Below the pieces are notes generated by a model that saw nothing but the letters and a program-made list of their open reading frames with translations, searched no databases and was not told the DNA's origin. Of a stretch of 64,000 nucleotides of DNA, positions 1-7,166 are shown in pieces. The position numbers were made by a program, and so were the translations under genes. This DNA comes from Marimonas arenosa (GTDB lineage: Bacteria; Pseudomonadota; Alphaproteobacteria; Rhodobacterales; Rhodobacteraceae). How positions within the stretch are numbered: the stretch's first letter is position 1; each line of letters starts with the position of its first letter. Location: positions 124,001 to 188,000 of the forward strand of contig NZ_JANHAX010000001.1 in the NCBI RefSeq assembly GCF_030848945.1. Direction: 5' to 3'.

Positions 1-767
1 GCGAGGTCATAGGCGGTGGCCGGGCCGTCCGCGAGGGCGGCGAGGATTTCGGCTTCGCGGCCGCGGCGATGATCGATCAGCCAGTCGAGCCGGCCGGCAG
101 GGTCGTCGATCGGGGCGCCGTGGCCGGAATGGAAGACCCGCCAACGCCCGGCGCGCAGGCGGGCGCAGGAGGCCATGAAATCGGTCAGATCGCCATCGGG
201 GGGCGACACCAGCGAGGAGGCCCAGCCCATCACGTGATCGCCGCAGAACAGCGCATCGCCCCAAGCGAAGCTGAGGTGGTTGCCGTAGTGGCCCGGCGTG
301 TGGATTGCCCGCAGCGCCCAGCCGTCGCCGGTGACGGTTTCGCCGTCGACGAGGGTGATATCGGGGTGGAAGGCGGCATCGACGCCTTCGCCGCCGCCGG
401 CCAGGCCCTGGGACGCCAGCCGCTGCATCATCTCGGACCGTCCAGCCTGCCAGTCGCCGAAGGCCAGCACCGGCGCGCCGGTGGCCTTGCTGAGCGCCCG
501 CGACAGCGGCGAGTGGTCGACATGGGAATGCGTGACGAAAATATGCGTGATCTCCTGCCCCGGCTTCACCGCCGCGAGAATCGCCGCGAGATGCGCCTCG
601 TTTTTCGGGCCGGGGTCGATCACGGCAAGGCCGCGGCTGCCCAGCAGGTAGGTGTTGGTGCCGCGATAGGTCATCGGCGAGGGATTGGGGCAGAGCACGC
701 GGGTCAGGCCGGGTTCGATCGCGATGGCCTCGCCGGGCGTGGGGTTGAAATCGTCGGGTGGTTGCAT
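1..767 (-). CDS. MBL-fold metallo-hydrolase, LACTB2-like (partial, C-terminus outside window)
   Basis: Read on the minus strand from an ATG at 765-767, the frame stays open to the window edge, so the C-terminus is missing. The metal-binding motif HxHxDH is at residues 80-85 (H80, H82, D84, H85). It is followed by a TPGH segment and a CGDH segment, which are further metal ligands of the metallo-beta-lactamase fold. The last visible part (WLIDHRRGREAEIL) looks like the start of the winged-helix domain of the LACTB2-like branch. It is probably a soluble zinc hydrolase; the substrate cannot be read from the sequence. It is divergent from the histidine kinase, with only 39 bases between the two start codons, so the promoters must overlap. 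Confidence 0.85.
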   Translation of the reverse strand, partial: MQPPDDFNPTPGEAIAIEPGLTRVLCPNPSPMTYRGTNTYLLGSRGLAVIDPGPKNEAHLAAILAAVKPGQEITHIFVTHSHVDHSPLSRALSKATGAPVLAFGDWQAGRSEMMQRLASQGLAGGGEGVDAAFHPDITLVDGETVTGDGWALRAIHTPGHYGNHLSFAWGDALFCGDHVMGWASSLVSPPDGDLTDFMASCARLRAGRWRVFHSGHGAPIDDPAGRLDWLIDHRRGREAEILAALADGPATAYDL

Positions 768-806
768 GTCTCTTCCTTGTGGGCCGGAACGGGGCTAGGA
801 ATAGGC

Positions 807-2111
807 ATGTTTTTCGGATGGCTCAAACGCTATATGCCGCGCTCGCTCTACGGGCGGGCGGCGCTGATCCTGATCCTGCCGGTGGTCACGCTGCAACTGG
901 TGGTCTCGGTGGTCTTCGTGCAGCGCCATTTCGAAGACGTGACGCGGCAGATGACCCGGGCGGCCTGCCGCGAGATCCGGCTGGTTGCAGGGGCTTTCGA
1001 GGAGGGCGGCGCGGTCCGGGCCGCGGCGCTGGCGGAGGCGCTGGACATCAGCCTGCGCCCGATGCCGGCGGGCGGCGTTCCGACCGACGACAGCCGGCGG
1101 TGGTACGATTTCTCGGGTCTGATTATGTTCGAGGAGTTCAGTGAACTGGTGCCCGGGCTGCAGGCGATTGAGCTGCCCGATGACTTCGTGGTGCGGGTTT
1201 ATGTCGACAGCGCTGCGGGTCCGCTGCAACTGGAGTTTGACCGGTTGCGGGTCTCGTCGCGCAATCCGCATCAGCTGTTTGCCAACATGCTGTTCTTCGG
1301 CATCCTGCTGACGGTGATCGCCTTCATCTACCTGCGCAACCAGTTGCGCCCGATCAAGCGTCTGGCGCGGGCGGCCGAGGCGTTCGGACGGGGGCGGCAC
1401 GTGCCGTACCGGCCCACCGGCGCGATCGAAGTACGGGCGGCGGGCAACGCGTTTCTGGACATGCGGGCGCGGATCGAGCGCCAGATCGAGCAGCGCACGT
1501 TGATGTTGTCGGGGGTGAGCCACGACCTGCGGACGCCACTGACCCGGATGAAGCTGGGCCTGTCGCTGCTCGACGAGGCCGACCGCGCCCCGCTGGAGCG
1601 CGATGTCGAGGAGATGCAGCGGCTGCTGGACGAGTTCCTGTCCTTCGTGCGCGACGCCAGCGAGGGCGAGGTCGAGCCCACCGATCCGGTGGCGCTGGTC
1701 CGTCAGATCGTCGAGGATTGCCAGAGAACCGGCGACGACGTGGTACTGCGCGAAGCCGTGGGCGACGGCGAGGTGGCGTTGCGGCCAGTGGCCATGCGGC
1801 GGGCGGTGGAGAACCTGATTTCAAACGCCGTGCGGTACGGGTCGAAGGCCGAGGTGTCGGTTGAGTTGACCGAGAAGAGCCTGCGGATCCGGGTGGAGGA
1901 TGACGGGCCCGGCATCCCGCCCGAGCGACGCGAAGAGGCGATGCGGCCCTTCACCCGGCTCGACGCGGCGCGCAATCAGAACCAGGGAACCGGCGTCGGG
2001 CTGGGTTTGTCGATCGCGGTCGACGTGGCCCGCGCCCATGGCGGTATGCTGCGGCTGGGCGACAGCGAGATCCTGGGCGGGCTCAGGGCCGATATCGTGA
2101 TTGCGCGGTGA
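807..2111 (+). CDS. EnvZ-type sensor histidine kinase
   Basis: A 434-residue membrane histidine kinase. A first membrane segment lies at about residues 16-38, then a periplasmic domain, a second membrane segment at about 155-172, a HAMP linker, and a HisKA domain with phospho-acceptor H239 in VSHDLRTPL. The ATPase domain follows with an N box (NLISNAVRYG), a G1 box (DDGPGIPPE) and a late GTGVGLGLS box. The frame is open further upstream to base 69, but that extension lies antisense to the MBL gene and has no kinase features, so the ATG at 807 is chosen. The layout is that of EnvZ/OmpR kinases; no response regulator gene is next to it in the window. The signal it senses is unknown. Confidence 0.88.
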   Translation: MFFGWLKRYMPRSLYGRAALILILPVVTLQLVVSVVFVQRHFEDVTRQMTRAACREIRLVAGAFEEGGAVRAAALAEALDISLRPMPAGGVPTDDSRRWYDFSGLIMFEEFSELVPGLQAIELPDDFVVRVYVDSAAGPLQLEFDRLRVSSRNPHQLFANMLFFGILLTVIAFIYLRNQLRPIKRLARAAEAFGRGRHVPYRPTGAIEVRAAGNAFLDMRARIERQIEQRTLMLSGVSHDLRTPLTRMKLGLSLLDEADRAPLERDVEEMQRLLDEFLSFVRDASEGEVEPTDPVALVRQIVEDCQRTGDDVVLREAVGDGEVALRPVAMRRAVENLISNAVRYGSKAEVSVELTEKSLRIRVEDDGPGIPPERREEAMRPFTRLDAARNQNQGTGVGLGLSIAVDVARAHGGMLRLGDSEILGGLRADIVIAR

Positions 2112-2150
2112 GACGAGGGCGCGGCCCGGACCATCGCGCTATGTGGTGCT

Positions 2151-2170
2151 CTTTCTTGGCCAAAATACTC
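2151..2170 (-). repeat. Degenerate copy of intergenic repeat family (copy C)
   Basis: On the minus strand this reads GAGTATTTTGGCCAAGAAAG. It resembles the end of the repeats at 41975-42021 and 46108-46153 (GGGATAT, a few bases, GGCAAGAAGAAG). It lies between the histidine kinase and tRNA-Gly. The leading G-rich half is absent, so this assignment is weaker than for the two long copies. Confidence 0.4.
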
Positions 2171-2267
2171 AATGGCGTCTGACCGACGCCGGCGCGACAG
2201 CGCGAGACAAGGCGCCCCGGGCGACGCCGCAGGCGGCGCAAAACCTGTTCATTTGATCCGGAGATCC

Positions 2268-2341
2268 TGGAGCGGGTAGCGGGAATCGAACCCGCGCGTT
2301 CAGCTTGGGAAGCTGACAGGCTACCATTACATCATACCCGC
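2268..2341 (-). tRNA. tRNA-Gly (anticodon CCC)
   Basis: A complete cloverleaf on the minus strand. The acceptor strand GCGGGTA at the 5' end pairs with TACCCGC. The anticodon stem TCAGC/GCTGA encloses the loop TTCCCAA, with anticodon CCC. The T arm holds GGTTCGATTCC, and the terminal CCA is encoded at 2268-2270. It reads GGG codons, which suits this GC-rich genome. Confidence 0.95.
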
Positions 2342-2376
2342 CGCTGGTGGGGGGATAGCGCGCGCACCCGGATGGG

Positions 2377-3582
2377 TCAAGCGGGCGTGTGAGCCTCGGC
2401 CGCAAAGAGGGCACGGGCGATGAGCGCCAGCGCGACGAGATAACCCAGAGCGCCGAGGGCGGGTATGCCCGAAAGGTTGAGCGGGCTCGATAGCACCACG
2501 GTCAGGAGGCCCCATCCGGTCGCCAGGAGCAGCGCGGCGACGAGCAGCCGGCGGGCGGCACCTGGCGTGTGGGCCGAGATCGCGGGCAGCGCCAGCGCCA
2601 GGCCCGGAGCCAGCGCCACGAGGTCGTAGTCATAGCTATAGGGGCTGACGCCGAGACCGCCGATCGTGGCCAGCGCCAAAAGGTGCGGCATCTGCCAGCG
2701 GCGCAGCAGGGCCGTGACAATGAGACCGAGCACTGTCAGCGCCAACAGCGCCTGCGCCGCCAGCGCCAGCGCGGCCGGGGCGCCAAGGGAAAAGGCGAGC
2801 GCGAATGCCGAGGTCATGCGCTGCATCGGATAGGCGCCCTGGTGCAGGAAATTCGCGCTTTCCCGCACGCTGTGCAGGAAGGCGCTCCAGATCTCGGGGC
2901 CGAACGCCCAGGTCGCCAGGCCGAGGGTCAGGATCAGCGTCACCATCGCGGCGATCACCATCGCCGCGCCGCCGCGGAAAAGCGCCACCAGACCAAGGCC
3001 AAGACCGAGATGAGGCTTGTAGGCCAGCAGGCCGAGCGTGGCGCCGGCGGCGGCGGGCCGGGGCCGCAGGGCGAGCCAAAGGGTGAGCGCGAATAGCAGC
3101 GCGGTCAGAAATCCGTTCTGGCCGGCGCGGATGTTCATCAGCGTGGCCGGGAGGGTCAGCATCAACGCCGGGATGGCGGCGGTCGGGGCGAGGCGAAAGA
3201 GAGCCCAGATCAGCGCGGCAAGACTGAGCCCGGTAAAGAGCGCATAGCCGATCCCGACGGGAAGGTACGACAGCAGTTCGGTAAACAGCCCGAACTGCGG
3301 CGGATAGGTCCAGGGCATGAAGATCTCGCCGCCCGGCTGCTGCGCCTGCCAGGTCTCGAAACCGGGGGCGTCGTAGGGCAGGGCGGGCTGGCCGCTACGG
3401 GACAGTTCGCCGACATAGTGAAAGATCTTGTAGTCGATCGTGCCTGGCTCTTGTCCCAGCCAGTGCGGCGCGCCGATCTGGATCGCGGTAATGGCGATCA
3501 GTGCAAGCAGCACGAACAGCGTGGTACGAAGGGTTTGTGGCCGCACGGTGACGAGCGGTTGCGCCTGTGGGTCGGTGGTCAT
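2377..3582 (-). CDS. Polytopic membrane protein, glycosyltransferase family 87 (DUF2029)-like
   Basis: A 401-residue integral membrane protein with a short cytosolic N-terminus and about nine to eleven hydrophobic segments. An acidic residue (D50 in GTIDYKIF) follows the first membrane segment, as in GT-C fold enzymes, which place a catalytic Asp in the first outer loop. Features such as PPQF, NGFLTALLFA and GLLAYKPHLG resemble GT87/DUF2029 proteins, the family of polyprenyl-phosphate-mannose mannosyltransferases. It probably transfers a sugar from a polyprenyl-phosphate donor at the outer face of the inner membrane. The acceptor is unknown, and the neighbours do not form a glycan cluster. 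Confidence 0.75.
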   Translation of the reverse strand: MTTDPQAQPLVTVRPQTLRTTLFVLLALIAITAIQIGAPHWLGQEPGTIDYKIFHYVGELSRSGQPALPYDAPGFETWQAQQPGGEIFMPWTYPPQFGLFTELLSYLPVGIGYALFTGLSLAALIWALFRLAPTAAIPALMLTLPATLMNIRAGQNGFLTALLFALTLWLALRPRPAAAGATLGLLAYKPHLGLGLGLVALFRGGAAMVIAAMVTLILTLGLATWAFGPEIWSAFLHSVRESANFLHQGAYPMQRMTSAFALAFSLGAPAALALAAQALLALTVLGLIVTALLRRWQMPHLLALATIGGLGVSPYSYDYDLVALAPGLALALPAISAHTPGAARRLLVAALLLATGWGLLTVVLSSPLNLSGIPALGALGYLVALALIARALFAAEAHTPA

Positions 3583-3660
3583 GCCCGGTCTGCCCTCTGC
3601 CTGCGGGGTTGATCCCCGGTTCTACTAACAGCGTAGCACCGCGCCGGCCTGCCGTCCATT

Positions 3661-4992
3661 TCAACGCGGGTGGGCCTCGGCGCTGGGGTCGATCTCGTGA
3701 TCCTCGGGGATGTGACGTGGCTCGAACAGCGGCAGGTACCAGATGCCGAAAAGCCAGGCGCGGCGATACCATTTGACCGTGCCTTTCTCACGGCGTTTCA
3801 ATGATTTAGGAAAGAACTCCATCAGGCACCACAGCGGGGCCAGCACGCCGTGGGTATGGGAGTTGTGTGGCTTTGCAGTGGCTTCGGGCTTGGCATATTC
3901 GTAGCCGCCGGGGGTTTTCTTGTCGGTGTCGCCCTCGAGATACCATTTGCGGTTGCCGCGTTTGAGGCGCAATCCGGGCTTTCGCGGTCCCGGCAAGGGC
4001 GCGCGGCGGGCGCGCTTGCGGGCGGCATTGTCCTCTTTATCGGCCTGTTTTTCCTGCTTTTCCAGCGCATCAAGCATCCACAAGAGGCTGATCTTGCCGA
4101 GACCGGACTCGTCTTCGCGCGGCGAGCCGCCGACATCGGAATGATAGCCGGGGAACCAGCGTTGCACGACATATTGGGTGCGCTTGGCCTTGGGGTTGCG
4201 GAAATTGTTGCCGAAATAGAGCGGGGCACCGGTGTCGTCGAGTTCGGGCTGCCAGTGCTGGGCGCGGAACAGCGAGCGGCGGTCGTGGATGGAAAGCGCG
4301 TGCAGCACGATGCGGACCGAGACATTGGCGTTGACGCTGGCATGGGTGCCGAGTTCGGCCAGGCTGCCATAGGACCTGAGGTTCTTGAGCGGGCGGCGGA
4401 AACGGATGATCGAGCTGACCGTGTCGAACAGCATCAGCGCACGGATGGCGGCGGGTGTGGGGTCAAGCACGTGCTCGTATTCGCGCAGGGCCTGGAACAC
4501 CTTGTCGTCTTTTTCGGTCTTCTCGAAATCGGTAACCCGGCGGTAGGCGCGGAAGACTGGCGTGATCAGGTGCAGCCGGGAGGGATCGACCAGGCCGAAA
4601 TTGTGGATGAACCCTGCCAGCACCCGCGCGGCATAGGCGCCGCGGGAAAAGCCGACAATGTAGATATGGTCGTTCTCGGCGGCATCGTCTGACAGGCCCG
4701 GATCGTCTTTCTGCTTGCGCTCTTTCGTGCGGTAGGTGCGGCAGAGCGTGCGATAGGCCTGCAGCACGTCGTCTTCCAGCCCGTAGCCGAACGCCTGACC
4801 GAGAAGACCCTGCACCGCTTGGCGGGTGCGGCCGAAGAATTGTGGGCCGTCATAGGTGCCGACGCCCATGAAGTAGTGCGCCTGCTGATCGGCGTCGTCC
4901 TTGTCGAGCGCTTTGTAGAGCTTCAGCACGTTGGATTCGCGATCGCCGATTTCGTTGCCGGTGCCGTCGATGCAGAGAATGATCTTGGTCAT
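3661..4992 (-). CDS. DUF2235 family alpha/beta hydrolase
   Basis: 443 residues. The N-terminus carries the family's IDGTGN motif (residues 8-13), and the nucleophile elbow GFSRGA is at 114-119 with Ser116. These are the marks of DUF2235, the family that includes Tle1-type phospholipase effectors of type VI secretion and also many standalone proteins. No signal peptide, membrane segment, VgrG, PAAR or immunity gene is visible, so an effector role is not supported. The C-terminal half holds basic patches (KRARRA, RKPGLRLKRG). The likely activity is lipase or esterase. It is on the same strand as the GT87-like gene, 78 bases upstream of it. Confidence 0.85.
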   Translation of the reverse strand: MTKIILCIDGTGNEIGDRESNVLKLYKALDKDDADQQAHYFMGVGTYDGPQFFGRTRQAVQGLLGQAFGYGLEDDVLQAYRTLCRTYRTKERKQKDDPGLSDDAAENDHIYIVGFSRGAYAARVLAGFIHNFGLVDPSRLHLITPVFRAYRRVTDFEKTEKDDKVFQALREYEHVLDPTPAAIRALMLFDTVSSIIRFRRPLKNLRSYGSLAELGTHASVNANVSVRIVLHALSIHDRRSLFRAQHWQPELDDTGAPLYFGNNFRNPKAKRTQYVVQRWFPGYHSDVGGSPREDESGLGKISLLWMLDALEKQEKQADKEDNAARKRARRAPLPGPRKPGLRLKRGNRKWYLEGDTDKKTPGGYEYAKPEATAKPHNSHTHGVLAPLWCLMEFFPKSLKRREKGTVKWYRRAWLFGIWYLPLFEPRHIPEDHEIDPSAEAHPR

Positions 4993-5054
4993 GGGTAATG
5001 CTCCCGGAGAATGGCCTCAGGGTAGAGCGGCGTACGCGATAATCAACCTTCTGA

Positions 5055-5747
5055 TCACTCAGGGGCGAAAAGCAGCGGTAGGCGGGCGCTGCCCCAGGTG
5101 ATGTGCCACAAGGCATAGTATCCCAGCCGCGCGCCATAGGCACCGAGAAGACCGTAGCGGCGCAGCAGGGCGAATTGCGCCAGCGCAAAGCCGGCGAGGT
5201 TGAGGCCGAGAAAGAGATCGCGCCAGAGCGGTGTCGCTGGGTCGCGGCCCAGCGCGATCTGGAAGGCCGGTTCGGCACAGGCGGCAATCGCCGCGGCGGG
5301 CCAGAACAGGCGAAGCCTGGGCCGGAGCCTGCTTGCGAGGCCGAGCAGCAGGGCCAACGGCACCACGTGAAAGACGGCCTCGGCGGTCAGCGCAATGGAG
5401 ATATAGAACAGCAATCCCTGCGGCAGGGTGACGTTGATCGTCGGCGGCCACGGGGCAATGATGTCAACCGTGACGGTTGGCAAGGCAAAGGCCAGTCCGA
5501 CCGCGGGGATCAGCAGGCGCGCGCGGCCGCGAGTCGGGCGGGCGGCGATCCAGTCGTCGCGGTGCAGGCTGGCGAGGCCGAACCCGGCCAGCAGGGCCGC
5601 GAAGGCGGTACCCGCGAGCGCCGGCAGCGGCCCATAATAGGCGGCGAAGGGCATACCGGGGAACAGACCCGAGAGTGCGGTGCAGGCCAGTGCCAGTAAC
5701 GCCACGGGCAGCCAGCCGGGCGGCAGTCGCGCGGGCACGCGCCTCAA
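5055..5747 (-). CDS. Polytopic membrane protein, degenerate CPBP/CAAX-protease-like
   Basis: 230 residues with roughly seven or eight hydrophobic segments. The segment around residues 122-130 (AEAVFHVVP) and a late His in YYALWHITWG recall motifs of CPBP intramembrane glutamic proteases. However, the usual EExxxR is reduced to a single Glu (E123) and no Arg follows at the expected place, so catalysis is doubtful. It overlaps the upstream cupin gene by four bases (ATGA at 5744-5747), which points to translational coupling. The family assignment is an inference from weak motifs; it could simply be an uncharacterised membrane protein. Confidence 0.6.
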   Translation of the reverse strand: MRRVPARLPPGWLPVALLALACTALSGLFPGMPFAAYYGPLPALAGTAFAALLAGFGLASLHRDDWIAARPTRGRARLLIPAVGLAFALPTVTVDIIAPWPPTINVTLPQGLLFYISIALTAEAVFHVVPLALLLGLASRLRPRLRLFWPAAAIAACAEPAFQIALGRDPATPLWRDLFLGLNLAGFALAQFALLRRYGLLGAYGARLGYYALWHITWGSARLPLLFAPE

Positions 5748-6148
5748 CCCGGGTCGCGCAGGTAGTCTTCTTCAGTGACCTTTTCCAGCCAGTCGGCGGC
5801 GCTGTCGCCCTGTTTTTCCTGACACGCGATATGGGTCATCGCGCAGTCAGGGGCGGCGCCGTGCCAATGCTCTTCTCCGGGGGCGAACCAGATGACGTCG
5901 CCGGGGAAGATCTCGTGCACCGGGCCGCCGCGGGTGCCGATACGGCCCTTGCCCGAGGTCACAATCAGGGTCTGGCCGTAGGGGTGGGTGTGCCAGGCGG
6001 TGCGGGCGCCGGGTTCGAAGGTAACAGTGAGGGCGTTGAGCCGGGCCGGTTCGGGTGCCGAAATCACCGGATCGAAACGGACGGTGCCGGTAAAATAGTC
6101 GGGATTGGGCAGCGCCGAGGGGCGCGAGCCGGCGCGATGAATGTCCAT
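5744..6148 (-). CDS. Cupin domain protein
   Basis: A 134-residue single-domain cupin. Cupin motif 1 has H53, H55 and Q59 (AWHTHPYGQT), and motif 2 includes PGDVIWFAPGEEHWHG with H94 and H96, so the metal site looks intact. It resembles small cupins of the (R)-mandelonitrile-lyase-like / carboxymuconolactone-associated type, which bind Mn or Fe; a catalytic role is not proven. Its stop codon overlaps the start of the membrane protein gene by four bases, so the two are probably co-translated. The start is divergent from the 265-residue orphan gene across about 185 bases. Confidence 0.8.
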   Translation of the reverse strand: MDIHRAGSRPSALPNPDYFTGTVRFDPVISAPEPARLNALTVTFEPGARTAWHTHPYGQTLIVTSGKGRIGTRGGPVHEIFPGDVIWFAPGEEHWHGAAPDCAMTHIACQEKQGDSAADWLEKVTEEDYLRDPG

Positions 6149-6332
6149 GAGATGGGCCTTCCTTCGGGTTCTGACGTGACTGGACCTACCCTAGGTGCTC
6201 AGCCACGGTTTCTGAAGGCCCGGGTGAAGAAAAAAACCGTATCATCAGGCCTGGAAAAATTCACCTACAGGTTGCATTCTGAAGCGACCGAAGGTAACCA
6301 AACGATCGGGGGCAAGTAATGAGGAATACGCG

Positions 6333-7130
6333 GTGAAGTTGAAGGTTGTGCTCGCCCTGCTTTTCGTGATGGTCGGGGCAGGTGGATATTGGTTTGGCAA
6401 GAGAAATCTTCCGACATCTCAAGACCTTGCCGGCATGATGGTTGCGCTGTCTCCGGATCTGGAGCCGGGGGCAATAGAACTTGTGGGATGCCAGCTGACG
6501 CAGCGGGTCGACAGGCCGGCAGTGGATGGTAAGGGATTCACGCGGAACGTGCTGACCGCCGATCTGTCACTGTTCGAGCTGGAAAATGTCGGTTTGCGGC
6601 CAAGCCAGGCTGGGACCATCGTCTACTTGGCAGAACGCAAGCCAGTTTCGACCCAGCTGATCGACCAGGCTGAGCGGCTGGTTCGAGTGGTGCCGGCGGT
6701 GATTGCGACCGAGGCCAGCACGCCAAGCCTGTCCAGGGGCACGCGCGATGACCAGACGCCCAGAGGTGATGTTGCGGCAATGTCGCGCGACAAGATCCGG
6801 GAGGTCTTTGCCATGCCCGAGGCCAACCTGGCCTTCCGGTTGACGAGCCGCGCGACAAGCGACGAGGGCGGACAGGCAGGCTTACCCGAGCCGCACCCGG
6901 ACGCGCCGCGCTTCCATGCTTTCGCCGAATCGGTGATGGCGCTTGATGCGCCGATGTCGTCTCAGGTGAGCCTGCTTTATCGCGGCCCGACTGCGGCGCC
7001 GGAGCAATTGCTGGCCGGGACGGTAGAGGTGCCGAAAGAACTGGTGTTCACCCTGCGGTCGGAAGGCAGCGCCAAGATGCTCGGGGCCGCGCTTTATCGC
7101 TATCAGGTTGCGCATTGCAGGCAACGCTGA
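6333..7130 (+). CDS. Unknown membrane-anchored or secreted protein
   Basis: 265 residues starting at GTG, with GAGGA at 6321-6325 seven bases upstream. The N-terminus is one hydrophobic segment (about residues 5-20) ending in YWFGKRN, so it is an anchored or secreted protein with a periplasmic body. The body has no motif I recognise. It contains a single pair of well-spaced cysteines (about residue 53 and near the C-terminus), which could form a disulfide. The upstream bases (6200-6330) are visibly richer in A and T than the surroundings. No functional partner is apparent: the cupin is divergent and the RamA-like gene is convergent. Confidence 0.6.
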   Translation: MKLKVVLALLFVMVGAGGYWFGKRNLPTSQDLAGMMVALSPDLEPGAIELVGCQLTQRVDRPAVDGKGFTRNVLTADLSLFELENVGLRPSQAGTIVYLAERKPVSTQLIDQAERLVRVVPAVIATEASTPSLSRGTRDDQTPRGDVAAMSRDKIREVFAMPEANLAFRLTSRATSDEGGQAGLPEPHPDAPRFHAFAESVMALDAPMSSQVSLLYRGPTAAPEQLLAGTVEVPKELVFTLRSEGSAKMLGAALYRYQVAHCRQR

Positions 7131-7166
7131 GACCGGGCGCCTGGCCGCGCCGCTGGGGAGGAGCGT

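Noticed and set aside
69..806. Long plus-strand extension of the EnvZ-type kinase
   Set aside because: It lies antisense to the MBL-fold gene and has no kinase features; the membrane segment starts after ATG 807.
3661..4992. DUF2235 as a type VI secretion effector
   Set aside because: No VgrG, PAAR, Hcp or immunity gene nearby.
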